This document shows, piece by piece, positions 55,722 to 64,000 of a stretch of 64,000 nucleotides of DNA; the stretch's first letter is position 1, and each line of letters opens with the position of its first letter. Made by a program: the position numbers and the translations under genes. Source of the DNA: Propioniferax innocua (GTDB taxonomy: Bacteria; Actinomycetota; Actinomycetes; Propionibacteriales; Propionibacteriaceae); the NCBI RefSeq assembly GCF_006716235.1, contig NZ_VFOR01000002.1, positions 971,348 to 1,035,347 on the forward strand, in the 5' to 3' direction. The notes beneath the pieces were generated by a model. It had not been told where the DNA came from. It did no database searches and worked only from the letters and a program-made list of their open reading frames with translations.

Positions 55722-57467
55722 ATGCAGAACGCGGCGAGTGGGATGGTGAGCCTGATCAGCGGCATCCTCATCGTGGTTCTGCTGGTGCTGTTCGGCGTCA
55801 TGGGAACGGTGTGGGTGGCCGGAACCGGACTCCCGGTCGCAGCATCGACCGGCTTCGTCCCTGCCGATGGCCACTCCACACGTGTCGAGATGGTGGGCGG
55901 GGCGGCATCCCTCGAGAACGGGATCCTGACGGTGGGGGAGACCAGATCGATCAATCCCCACATGGTCGATGGGGATGGGATCAGTCGATTCTGGCGCGTC
56001 AGCATGTCGGGCGGTGATGGCCTCGGCGTGCGGGAAGCGTACTTCGGTGTGGCCGCTGAGGGAGTGACGCTGGAGGGCGTCATCGATCGTGCGCAGAGTG
56101 CGGCCTTCGAGCCGGGCCTTCCCATGATCCCGGCGCAGGCCGACCCGGGAGTGACGCAGCAGATGACCGGGATGGTCCGGTTCGGTGAAAAGGTCGGCCA
56201 GCGGTACAGATACGAGCTGGAGGTGGACGAGCCCTCCGGTCCCGCGGCCGGTGAGGGGTGTCTGCGGTCTCGCTGGGATCTGGAGGTCGAAGACGAGGAG
56301 ATGAGCCGCACGGGCGTCGTGACGTGGTGCCCCGGACGCGGGATCGTGGACGGTGGCGTCCCCTATTCGGGTTATGTGCAGGGACCAGTGGCCGAAGAGC
56401 CGCTCCCTCCCATCACCGGTGGTCCTGTGAAGATCCCGGATGGGGAGGAGAGTGTGGAGTTGATCCCCCGCGCCGGTGATGAACACTTCGGGTTCCGCGA
56501 GGTGTCCCTCGACTCCCGTACGACCGGCGTGACCACCGACGGGATGGTCGTCAGCACCCAGGCCGGGAACAGGGGAATCGTGGGTCTGGTGGAGGACACT
56601 CCCGACGGTGCCCTGTCGCCGTCGTGGACGGCATCGCCACCGGGCAAGGTCGTCGGATTGCAGGTCATGGGCCACCACGTGATCGTGAGCACGAGCACCG
56701 GCCATCTGCTCGCTTACGACCGCGACGGTCGTCGCCTGTGGCAGAGCGAGATGGCTGACACGCCGTTCGGGACCCCCCAGCCGTTGGGCGATGACGTGGT
56801 GGTGGTGAGTTCGGTGACCGGACACGTGACGGCGTTCGATCTCGAGGACGGGACCGAGCGTTGGAGGGTCCGGACCGACCCGCTCGAGGCTGCTCTCCAC
56901 GTCGTGGATGCTCCCACCGGGCCGCTGATCGTCGCATACACCACCGAGGATGAAGTGGTGGTGATCGACGCGACCGGACAGCAGCGCTGGGTCTCCGAAG
57001 GAGCCGGTTCGTTGCTGTCCGCGGCCGCCACCGATGTGGGTCTTGTGGTGCTCAACGGAAACAAGTCCCTGGTCCGCTACGCCTACGAGGACGGCGAAGC
57101 GATGGCCATGGAGACGACCCTGGCCCGTGATGATGCACTCGATCTTGTGACGAGCCCCGATCATCCCGGGGCAGTGGCGGCGGTGGGACCCGGAACGATG
57201 GTGGTCCTCGACGCCACCACGCTGGGCGTCGTGGACCGGCCGAGAGCCGAGGGGCACCTCCATCCTGTGCCCGGGGTCGGGGTGCTCGAGGTGAGTGGTG
57301 AGACCCATGTCGTGCGTGATCTGCTGGGTGAGGTCCAGCAGAGCTGGGATTCGCACGGCTCCACGGGTGAGCCGAGGCTGATCGGTCAGTCGCGCGCGGA
57401 CACCCATGCGACTGCGTGGTGGTACACCGTCGCCGGGGCACGACAGGTGGTGATCCGCGTTGGCTGA
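55722..57467 (+). CDS. PQQ-like beta-propeller membrane-anchored protein
   Basis: A 581-aa protein. One N-terminal helix (LISGILIVVLLVLFGVMGTV) anchors a large extracytoplasmic part, whose C-terminal ~350 residues look like a PQQ/BamB-type beta-propeller with repeats such as LLAYDRDGRRLWQSE, VTAFDLEDGTERWRVR and VVVIDATGQQRWVSE. No enzyme motif. TAGACT lies 7 bases before the ATG, suggesting a leaderless transcript. It overlaps the next membrane gene by 8 bp. A scaffold or sensor role is possible. Confidence 0.78.
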   Translation: MQNAASGMVSLISGILIVVLLVLFGVMGTVWVAGTGLPVAASTGFVPADGHSTRVEMVGGAASLENGILTVGETRSINPHMVDGDGISRFWRVSMSGGDGLGVREAYFGVAAEGVTLEGVIDRAQSAAFEPGLPMIPAQADPGVTQQMTGMVRFGEKVGQRYRYELEVDEPSGPAAGEGCLRSRWDLEVEDEEMSRTGVVTWCPGRGIVDGGVPYSGYVQGPVAEEPLPPITGGPVKIPDGEESVELIPRAGDEHFGFREVSLDSRTTGVTTDGMVVSTQAGNRGIVGLVEDTPDGALSPSWTASPPGKVVGLQVMGHHVIVSTSTGHLLAYDRDGRRLWQSEMADTPFGTPQPLGDDVVVVSSVTGHVTAFDLEDGTERWRVRTDPLEAALHVVDAPTGPLIVAYTTEDEVVVIDATGQQRWVSEGAGSLLSAAATDVGLVVLNGNKSLVRYAYEDGEAMAMETTLARDDALDLVTSPDHPGAVAAVGPGTMVVLDATTLGVVDRPRAEGHLHPVPGVGVLEVSGETHVVRDLLGEVQQSWDSHGSTGEPRLIGQSRADTHATAWWYTVAGARQVVIRVG

Positions 57468-59286
57468 CCAGAACACACCGAGCACAAAGGAGCCCACCGC
57501 GACGGCAGGGCAACGGGTGTGGGGAGTGCTGCGCTTCGTGGCGCACCGCACCTTCGTCGAGCCTGTGCGACGGGGCCGCATGTCCGAGGATCCGGAGTTC
57601 CCGTGGCCCCGGGGGATTCGCGTGCTCGTGGTGATCGCCACCGTGCTGTACACCGCTTTGGTTGCCCTGTCGGTGGTGGGAACGCGACTGCGTGAAGTCA
57701 CACCGGTGGTCGCCGGCGGATCGATGTCCCTGCCTGTGCTGGTGATTCTCGTCATGATCCCGGCGATCATCTTCGGGTCAGCAGGGTTCTTCGTGGCGGC
57801 GTGCCATTGGCGTCACCCCGTGCGCTACGCGATCTTCGCGGCCCTGGTGATCAGTTATGTCTTCGCGTCCTCGGGGATCGTGATGTTGGTGGGAGCTGTG
57901 CTGGCGCTCCCGATGATCGTTCTGAGCATCGTGCGACGCAGAGCCCGTGTCGCGCGATGGGAGATGCCCTTGGCGGTGTTCTTCTTCGGGATCCTGACCA
58001 GCAGCATCATCATGGAGCCCCGAGATGTCACACCACTGGACGCACTGGCCATGCTGCTGCAGTTTCTCTCCTGGATGGCCTATCCGTCGGTGTTCGCGGC
58101 CGGTGCGGCCATCGTGGAGATCGCTGTGGGTGCCGCATCATGGACGGCACGTGGTGTTTGGGAGGCCGCGTACTCGGGGTCCCGACGTGCGGGATGGACC
58201 CTGTTCGCACTCCTGATCGTGTGGACGCTGCTCGCCGACGTCCTCTCGCTCACCGAGGGTTCGGTGGAGGTGCTCCCGAGCCGACTGCTGGTGGCGCTGA
58301 TCGTTGTGGTCCTGGTGGGTCTGGTCGCGCTGATGATCGGCTGGTTGGTGCCCATGGGGATGCGTCCGGGAGTCCCGGTGGACGCCGATGACGTGAGCGC
58401 CGCGTGGGTGCGGGCGTCCCGCCCGATCGTGATGGGCTTCGCCGGTGCCTACCTGTTGGGCCCTCTCATCTGGGACGCCGTGACCTTCGGCGGGCTGAGC
58501 ACCTACCACAGCCTTCAGTTCGTGCTCAGCATCTTCTTCCTGGTACTGGCGATCCGGGCTGCACGCCGGGGTGAGGCGACGACCGCGGTCATCCTGGCCA
58601 CATCGGCGGCCTCCACGTTCCTCATCCAGTCGCTGAATGCACTGAGGGTCTCGTTGGTCAGTGGCCAGGCGCTGACGCTGGTGCTCGATGGCCTGACGCT
58701 GTTGATTCTCGTGGGTCTGATCGTCGCACGGCGGCTGACGCCGGACCGCCTCCTGGCGATCGCCACCGCATTCCTCCTCTCCCGCTTCTACACGATCCGT
58801 GACTGGTTCGATGAACCCTTCACCAATCTCTTCGCGGTGTCGGGAGCCTCGGCGGCATTGGCGGTCGGTCTGATCTGGCGTCAGTTGACCGAATACGAGT
58901 TCACACAGCGGGGCACGAGTGTGTTTCGCGTCGATGCCCGCGTCCTGCTCGGGTTGGGGAACATGCTTCTGATCGGTGTCTGCATCTTGGCCGGCACGGT
59001 GGCCGGGTCAGCGAGTCCCGCCTCACTCGATCAGGTGGAGGGGGTGGCCGACCGGAACATCGGAACGACGTTGTATCTCGCGGCCACGTTGTCGAGCCTG
59101 CTGATCGCCTGGCGAGGGCGTGAAGGCGGTGACCAGCGACCGGGTGAGGAATTCGGCGTCACTGCTCTTGCCCGCATCGAACCGAAAGCCACCGTCCCGG
59201 CTCCATCCATCGGGCAGAAGGCTGTGGATGTGGCGTCGCCGGAGAGCGGGACCGCCCGGTCTCCTCGTCGGGGAGGGTCAGGGTGA
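57460..59286 (+). CDS. Uncharacterised polytopic membrane protein
   Basis: A 608-aa protein with about 14 hydrophobic segments (for example VLVILVMIPAIIFGSAGFFV, LLVALIVVVLVGLVALMIGW) and a hydrophilic C-terminal ~60 residues. I see no transporter or protease motif. TTG 57460 (TTGGCTGA) overlaps the propeller gene stop, so the two are coupled and may form a complex. The family is unknown to me. Confidence 0.72.
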   Translation: MADQNTPSTKEPTATAGQRVWGVLRFVAHRTFVEPVRRGRMSEDPEFPWPRGIRVLVVIATVLYTALVALSVVGTRLREVTPVVAGGSMSLPVLVILVMIPAIIFGSAGFFVAACHWRHPVRYAIFAALVISYVFASSGIVMLVGAVLALPMIVLSIVRRRARVARWEMPLAVFFFGILTSSIIMEPRDVTPLDALAMLLQFLSWMAYPSVFAAGAAIVEIAVGAASWTARGVWEAAYSGSRRAGWTLFALLIVWTLLADVLSLTEGSVEVLPSRLLVALIVVVLVGLVALMIGWLVPMGMRPGVPVDADDVSAAWVRASRPIVMGFAGAYLLGPLIWDAVTFGGLSTYHSLQFVLSIFFLVLAIRAARRGEATTAVILATSAASTFLIQSLNALRVSLVSGQALTLVLDGLTLLILVGLIVARRLTPDRLLAIATAFLLSRFYTIRDWFDEPFTNLFAVSGASAALAVGLIWRQLTEYEFTQRGTSVFRVDARVLLGLGNMLLIGVCILAGTVAGSASPASLDQVEGVADRNIGTTLYLAATLSSLLIAWRGREGGDQRPGEEFGVTALARIEPKATVPAPSIGQKAVDVASPESGTARSPRRGGSG

Positions 59287-60647
59287 TCCCGAGACGTGAA
59301 CGGATTCTCTTCGCTGCCGGGGACATCTTCGGCGGTGGGGGAGGATCCCTGATCGCGGTGTTGTATCTGATCTTCCTCACCGACATCGTGGGCCTGCAGC
59401 CGGCACTTGCGGGAAACGCCATCTTCGTCGCGCGGTTGTGGGATGCCGTCAACGACCCGCTCGTGGGGTCGTTGAGTGACCGCACCCGCTCGCGGTGGGG
59501 TCGACGTCGGCCCTGGATCGGCATCGGTGCGTTGCTCCTGGTGGGCGGCATGGCGCTCATGTGGATGCCCGACCCGCCCTTCGACGGGCAGGTGTCGCTG
59601 ATGCTGTGGACGATGGGCACCTATATCGTCTACAACTCCATCCAGACGATGATCATGGTTCCGTACATCTCCATGAGCAGCGAGGTGGCCGTCGAACCCC
59701 ATGAACGGAACCGGATCAATCTGACCCGGCTCCTGTTCTCGACCATCGCCAGTGCTGTGGTGACGCTCGTTGCGACCCATCTGGTCGAATCCCACCGTGA
59801 CGGCAGCATGGGGGTGGTGACGCTCCATCTGACGATCTTGTTGGTGTTCGGCGTCCCGTTCGCGGTGGCTGCGCTGGGTGTCGCCATCGGCTGTCGGGAA
59901 CGTGTGGCCCTGCCGCCGGTGGATGACACCCGGACCTGGTGGAGCCGATCGATGATGCCGCTGATGCACGGGCCGACGCGTGGGCTCATCACCATGTACA
60001 TCTGCCAGGCCCTGGCGATGGATGTGATATCGGCGATCGTGCTCTATTACACCGCGCATGTGGTCATCGGACTCTCGGCGACGGTTTTCCTCGGGGTGTT
60101 CATCGCCGTCACCGTCGTGGCCTTTCCGGTGATCCTGCATATGCTTCGACGCCACGACAAGCATCGGATCTACCGCTTCGGTATGCCGTGGGCGATGGTT
60201 GCCGCAGTGGGACTGGCGTTGTATCCGAGTGATTGGACGCCGTGGGGCGCCTATGTGCTCGTGCTCGTGCTCGCCGTCGGAACCGCCGGCGCACAACTGT
60301 TGCCGTGGGTCATGTTCCCCGATGTGCTCGACGACGCCGAGCTCGTCTGGGGGCGTAGGGACTCGGGAACCTTCGCAGGGCTCATGACGTTCACCCGCAA
60401 CATCTTGAGCGCTGCGATGCTTCAGGTCATCGGGCTCGTCCTGCAGTTCACCGGTTATCGCCCCGGTGGTGGCCCTCAGCCGCTCAGCGCGGAATGGGGC
60501 ATCCGGGGCTGCGTGGCCGTGGGCGTGGTGCTCACATTGGGGATCGGCCGGTATGTGTCGTCCCATTGGCCTCTGACACGGGAACGGTGTCTGGCCACGG
60601 CTGCGGAACTCGAAACTCGGAGGCATCCTGAGCCGCCGACCAGCTGA
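59283..60647 (+). CDS. GPH-family sugar:cation symporter (MFS superfamily)
   Basis: A 454-aa 12-TM symporter. The N-terminal YLIFLTDIVGLQPALAG, the loop motif ARLWDAVNDPLVGSLSDRTR, and RWGRRRPWIGIG are diagnostic of the glycoside-pentoside-hexuronide family (MelB, LacS, uronide carriers). Later, DVLDDAELVWGRRDSGTFAG fits the family too. It overlaps the preceding gene by 4 bp (GTGA). Neighbouring GH88/105 gene suggests an unsaturated or uronate-containing oligosaccharide as substrate. Confidence 0.88.
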   Translation: MIPRRERILFAAGDIFGGGGGSLIAVLYLIFLTDIVGLQPALAGNAIFVARLWDAVNDPLVGSLSDRTRSRWGRRRPWIGIGALLLVGGMALMWMPDPPFDGQVSLMLWTMGTYIVYNSIQTMIMVPYISMSSEVAVEPHERNRINLTRLLFSTIASAVVTLVATHLVESHRDGSMGVVTLHLTILLVFGVPFAVAALGVAIGCRERVALPPVDDTRTWWSRSMMPLMHGPTRGLITMYICQALAMDVISAIVLYYTAHVVIGLSATVFLGVFIAVTVVAFPVILHMLRRHDKHRIYRFGMPWAMVAAVGLALYPSDWTPWGAYVLVLVLAVGTAGAQLLPWVMFPDVLDDAELVWGRRDSGTFAGLMTFTRNILSAAMLQVIGLVLQFTGYRPGGGPQPLSAEWGIRGCVAVGVVLTLGIGRYVSSHWPLTRERCLATAAELETRRHPEPPTS

Positions 60648-60699
60648 ATCCACTTTCGATGTAGTAGAGATGGTTTTGTCGACACAGCAGGAAGGCTCC

Positions 60700-62592
60700 A
60701 TGGACACCGTGACGCGTAGTTCCGAGGACCCGGGCATGGCCGTCAAGATGGCACCCCCGGGGTTCCGTGGCATCCGAGAATTGGCCGGGGGTGGCGTCCT
60801 GACCGCCTCGGGGCGTGATGACCTCGAGGCGATCTGCGATTTCGTGGACGCCCGCCATGACTGTTCCGACTTCCGCGCCCTGGTGCTGATCAAGACCCTT
60901 CTCGCGTGGGGGGACCGACTCCCCGAAGCGACGAGGGAACGTATCTCCACCACGCTGATGCGCCACAAGTACTGGATGGATGAGCCAGGACGCGACGGCA
61001 TGTGCCTGTGGTCGGAGAACCATCAGGTGGTCACCGGGGTGACTCAATACCTCGCCGGTCAGCACTGGCCCGATGAGGTGTTCGCCAATTCCGGGCGCCG
61101 TGGTGTGGAGCAACGCGAGCGAGCGGCAGAACGGCTCCGGCTGTGGCTGGATCATCGCTTTCGCTTTGGTTTCAGCGAGTGGTTGTCGCCGATCTATTAC
61201 GAGGAGGACGCCGCCGCGCTCGCGGTTCTCATCGATGAGGCCGATGACCCTGAACTCGTCACCGCCGCGAGTTCGGTCCTCGACCTGCTGATGCTCGATC
61301 TCGCACTGCACTCCTTCCCGACCGGGCCGAGGTTCCTGCCCTCCAGCGGACGCTGCTACGACTTGGCGAAGGTGGATCCGAAACAGGCACCCGTCCAGAG
61401 CCTGGTCGAGGCCATCGCGGGCACCGATGCCGATTGGGACGAGACTCGACTGGGTGCGCTGTTGCGTCTGAGTTCCTACCGAATCCCTCCGGTCATCACC
61501 GCCATTGCGCAGGAGACGAAGGAGAACACGGTGCGAGCCACGTTCGGCCTGGATGCCGGTGAAGTGGTGGACGCCGTCGGCCCCGGAATCACGCGCGCCG
61601 GCTTGTTCTTCTGGGGCATGGAGGCGATCACCACCCCCGAATCGGTGGAGCTCACCTCCGAGATGCTCCACCATTACGACCTGGTCGAGAACCCGTTCCT
61701 CAAGGACTTCACCCCGTTCGCAGAACTTCGCGGACGCGGCGTCCTGCCGCAGATGATGCACATCGTCAATCCGGCCACGCAGGGAGTGGCGCTGCATCGA
61801 GCCGACGTGGTGACCACTCGAAGTTCCTCGTGGCTGGTTTCTGCGGCGCAGGCCCATAACCCCCGCAGGTTCGGTGACCAGCAGCACATCTGGCAGGTGT
61901 TGCTGCCAGGAGATGTGTCGGTGTTCAGCACCCATCCCGCCGAGCCGTTCTTCGCAGACCGCACGCGTGACTTCTCGCCCTCGGAGTGGATCGGCAACGG
62001 GCGTCTTCCGCTGGTGGCCGCAGATGCCAACGCGGTGCTGGTTCTTCATGACCTCACCGGACGCTCCGGCTACCTGGAATCGCCACGGCGTCTGCTCAGC
62101 CATGTGTACTGGCCCGCCGACCTGTTCGATCAGGAAGAACGTGGAGACCGGTGGCTCGCCGGTCGCGTCGACGATTCCTATGTGGGTGTGTTGGCGCTGC
62201 GTGACCTTGAGGATGGCATGCCCGGTGAGGTGAAGCAGTATGGCCGGTACACCGCTTGGGTGGCGATCTGCAGTGATGCCGCCGAGGCGGGCTCGTTCGA
62301 GTGGTTCGTGGCCGGTCTGCGGCGGTCGGCCATGCGTCTGGTCCGGGAGCGGGGACGCCGAGTGCTCGAGGTGCAGACCGATCCGATGTGGGAACCGGCC
62401 CGTGAGCGATGGCAGTGGCGGCTCGGACCGGACCGGGATTTCATGATCGACGGTGAGCGGATCGACCTCGACCATCCACGGCTGGACAGCCCCTTCGGGC
62501 GGGTCGAGCGTGATCCGCAGCGGTTCCACGTGGAACACGCCGGGCATGCCCTGACGCTGGACTGGCCGGCCGGCACCCGGGAGACGCGATGA
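60700..62592 (+). CDS. Unrecognised 630-aa protein beside a GH88/105 hydrolase
   Basis: A 630-aa soluble protein without a signal peptide. The motifs DGMCLWSENHQVVTGVTQYL and FGFSEWLSPIYYEED (near residues 105-165) look like active-site clusters of an (alpha/alpha)-toroid enzyme. I recall similar WSENHQ/EWLSxxYYEED proteins annotated only as hypothetical. GGAAGG precedes ATG 60700. It overlaps the GH88/105 gene by 4 bp, and the sugar symporter is upstream. An oligosaccharide lyase or hydrolase is an inference from context. Confidence 0.6.
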   Translation: MDTVTRSSEDPGMAVKMAPPGFRGIRELAGGGVLTASGRDDLEAICDFVDARHDCSDFRALVLIKTLLAWGDRLPEATRERISTTLMRHKYWMDEPGRDGMCLWSENHQVVTGVTQYLAGQHWPDEVFANSGRRGVEQRERAAERLRLWLDHRFRFGFSEWLSPIYYEEDAAALAVLIDEADDPELVTAASSVLDLLMLDLALHSFPTGPRFLPSSGRCYDLAKVDPKQAPVQSLVEAIAGTDADWDETRLGALLRLSSYRIPPVITAIAQETKENTVRATFGLDAGEVVDAVGPGITRAGLFFWGMEAITTPESVELTSEMLHHYDLVENPFLKDFTPFAELRGRGVLPQMMHIVNPATQGVALHRADVVTTRSSSWLVSAAQAHNPRRFGDQQHIWQVLLPGDVSVFSTHPAEPFFADRTRDFSPSEWIGNGRLPLVAADANAVLVLHDLTGRSGYLESPRRLLSHVYWPADLFDQEERGDRWLAGRVDDSYVGVLALRDLEDGMPGEVKQYGRYTAWVAICSDAAEAGSFEWFVAGLRRSAMRLVRERGRRVLEVQTDPMWEPARERWQWRLGPDRDFMIDGERIDLDHPRLDSPFGRVERDPQRFHVEHAGHALTLDWPAGTRETR

Positions 62593-63653
62593 ACGACCCA
62601 CTGGAGCGCATCTCGCTCGTGGCCGACACCGTCTGCGCGTGGGAACTCCGCACCGGGCGTTACTCCCCGTGGACGTGGGGCCCGGCACTGTTCGGTGCGG
62701 CTGCCCTGGACGCCGCGGCGGCGGGCCCGAACCATGATCGACATGTGGCGTGGGCCACGGGCTGGGTGGATCACCATCTGGCACGCGGCACCGTGACCGA
62801 CACCTCCGACCGCGTCACCCCCGGGCTGGTGGCCGCCGGGCTCCATGCGCGTGGGGCGGCGTCTCGCCATCGCGAGGTCTGTGAGCGCATCGCGGCCTAC
62901 GTGCGGGATGAACCGCGCATGGACGCCGAGATGACCAACCACCTCGGCGGTTCCATGATCGGAAGGCTGTATCCGAAGTCGGTGTGGGTCGACAGCCTGA
63001 TGATGTTCGGGGTTTTCGCCGCGCGGTGGGGGAGGGCGTCGGGCGACGCCGAGCTGTTGCGGATCGCCGCGTCGCAACCTGCGGCGTACGCGTCGGTGCT
63101 GCAGCACCCCAGCGGCCTGTGGCACCACTCGTGGTGGCGGCGCGGTCGGCGTCCGGTGCCAGAAGGTGTGTTCTGGGGCCGGGGCAACGGCTGGGTCGTC
63201 GCCGCCCTTCCGTTGATCATGGAAGAACTGATGGCCGCCGGCGGGTTCGATCAGGAGGTCGAAACCATCGCGCACATCCTGCGCCGCACCAGCGACGCCA
63301 TCGCGCCCCTCCAGCGGCATGACGGTTGGTTCGCCACGCTCCTCGACGAACCCGAGCGCGCCGAGGCGTCGGTGACCTCGCTCGTCGCCGCCGGGTGGCT
63401 GCACGGCGTCGCTCTCGGCGTCCTGGACCCGTCGTATCGCGAACCGGCGCTGCAGGCGCTGCGCGCGGTGGACGCGACGATCCAATGGCGTGTGGGCCCC
63501 GACGGAATGCGGCAGTGGTCGTTGCCGGGCATCAGCGGGCCCACGATCCCGGTTCCGGGGGTGGGGCGTCAGGCCTACCAGGTGGTGCCGATGGGGCGGG
63601 ACCACAGCCACGGCCTCGCCGCGCAGATGTGGGCCGCGCTGCGAGCCGGTTGA
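62589..63653 (+). CDS. GH88/GH105-type unsaturated glycuronyl hydrolase
   Basis: A 354-aa (alpha/alpha)6-barrel hydrolase. SVWVDSLMMFGVF holds the catalytic Asp135 (Asp143 in YteR), and FWGRGNGWVVAALP (from 195) is the family signature; a late WEG-like region is replaced by GRDHSHGLAA. The family removes the unsaturated uronic acid left by polysaccharide lyases, acting in the cytoplasm. No signal peptide is seen. With the symporter and 630-aa protein it forms a sugar-use unit. Confidence 0.85.
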   Translation: MNDPLERISLVADTVCAWELRTGRYSPWTWGPALFGAAALDAAAAGPNHDRHVAWATGWVDHHLARGTVTDTSDRVTPGLVAAGLHARGAASRHREVCERIAAYVRDEPRMDAEMTNHLGGSMIGRLYPKSVWVDSLMMFGVFAARWGRASGDAELLRIAASQPAAYASVLQHPSGLWHHSWWRRGRRPVPEGVFWGRGNGWVVAALPLIMEELMAAGGFDQEVETIAHILRRTSDAIAPLQRHDGWFATLLDEPERAEASVTSLVAAGWLHGVALGVLDPSYREPALQALRAVDATIQWRVGPDGMRQWSLPGISGPTIPVPGVGRQAYQVVPMGRDHSHGLAAQMWAALRAG

Positions 63654-63723
63654 CCTCGGGGCGACCCAGGAAACTCCAGGTGCCCCTTGTTCGAAGCTCC
63701 GGGGTGACTGATTTGCTTGGCGT

Positions 63724-64000
63724 ATGACAGATCTCGGTGTGTGGTACACGCAGCAGATCGACGACGTGGCGTCGGCTCTGCGGGATTCGTTCGAGGCGAT
63801 GGTGATCGATCAGGCCGTCGAGGAGGTGGTGGGCTTCGGCATCATCTCCGATCCCACGGACTTCACCTGCACACAGGCGGTGAATCTGAAGGCGAACCTC
63901 GATGCCCACATGCGGCAGTACGTGGAACTGGGCCTCGGTGACGCCACGATGGCGGCCCGGGCCGGGATGTGGCGTCCGGGCAACTGGGCGAAGTTCGGTG
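63724..64000 (+). CDS. DUF4303-like protein, cut by window end
   Basis: An open frame from ATG 63724 to the window edge (92 codons visible) with no stop. It starts MTDLGVWYTQQIDDVASALR and contains VVGFGIISDPTDFTCTQAVN and a following helix, resembling DUF4303 proteins of unknown function. The C-terminus is missing, so the assignment is tentative. The 70-bp gap before it holds no clear promoter. Confidence 0.5.
   Translation, partial: MTDLGVWYTQQIDDVASALRDSFEAMVIDQAVEEVVGFGIISDPTDFTCTQAVNLKANLDAHMRQYVELGLGDATMAARAGMWRPGNWAKFG

Noticed and set aside
55251..57770. Very long minus-strand open frame opposite the beta-propeller gene
   Set aside because: Composition is Arg/His/Pro-rich antisense sequence, and it overlaps trxB and the propeller gene, both well supported.
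59031..61001. Minus-strand frame across the symporter gene
   Set aside because: Antisense to a clear GPH symporter; no start signal or domain.

Overview
The window is about 64 kb of a high-GC Gram-positive (actinomycete) chromosome spanning the replication origin. dnaA, dnaN, recF, a DciA/DUF721 gene, gyrB, gyrA, a DUF3566 gene and tRNA-Ile(GAT) lie on the minus strand. rpmH, rnpA, yidD, yidC, jag and rsmG run away on the plus strand, followed by parAB with parS sites and trxA-trxB. DUF3566 next to gyrA, several probable leaderless genes, and B12-dependent methylmalonyl-CoA mutase fit Actinomycetia. Propionibacteriales is a reasonable guess, but the species cannot be fixed from the sequence.

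Layout. 1-2263: copper exporter end, CsoR, a DnaA-box cluster and tRNA-Ile. 2321-8381: DUF3566, gyrA, gyrB. 8631-11585: a CstA-type carboxylate transporter, a small protein ending in Cys-Cys, and an ArsA/Get3-like ATPase. 11626-18483: acyl-CoA metabolism genes (MaoC hydratase, two zinc-free MDR reductases, SDR, TetR, APH-type kinase, acyl-CoA dehydrogenase), with a shared operator-like palindrome in three promoter regions. 18714-21869: secreted EEP-fold hydrolase, AbiEi/DUF559 protein and an AT-rich patch. 21870-26980: meaB-mutB-mutA. 27118-30151: four uncharacterised membrane proteins. 30218-35756: DciA, recF, dnaN, oriC with an embedded L7/L12-like mini-gene, dnaA and rpmH. 35764-41367: rnpA to parA. 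41428-48382: TetR/hydrolase pair, DUF3817, SURF1, Ddl-like ligase, PLP aminotransferase, GNAT-like protein and MscS. 48474-53401: a six-gene phenol-hydroxylase-type diiron monooxygenase operon with an unfamiliar first gene. 53640-55621: membrane protein, trxA, trxB. 55722-63653: five closely spaced genes (beta-propeller membrane protein, polytopic membrane protein, GPH sugar symporter, unknown 630-aa protein, GH88/105 hydrolase). 63724-64000: a truncated gene.

How the genes fit together. The origin core is conventional, but about 22 kb of metabolic genes separate gyrB from dciA-recF, which are usually close. The APH kinase and acyl-CoA dehydrogenase pair suggests phosphorylation-dependent breakdown of 4-hydroxyacyl-CoAs. 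Odd-chain products would end as propionyl-CoA, which the nearby methylmalonyl-CoA mutase operon can process. The diiron monooxygenase would make catechols, but no ring-cleavage gene is present here. The strongest candidates for undescribed biology are the CstA/CC-tail/ArsA triad, the unknown first gene of the monooxygenase operon, the four-protein membrane cassette beside dciA, the L7/L12-like gene inside oriC, and the 630-aa protein beside the GH88/105 hydrolase.
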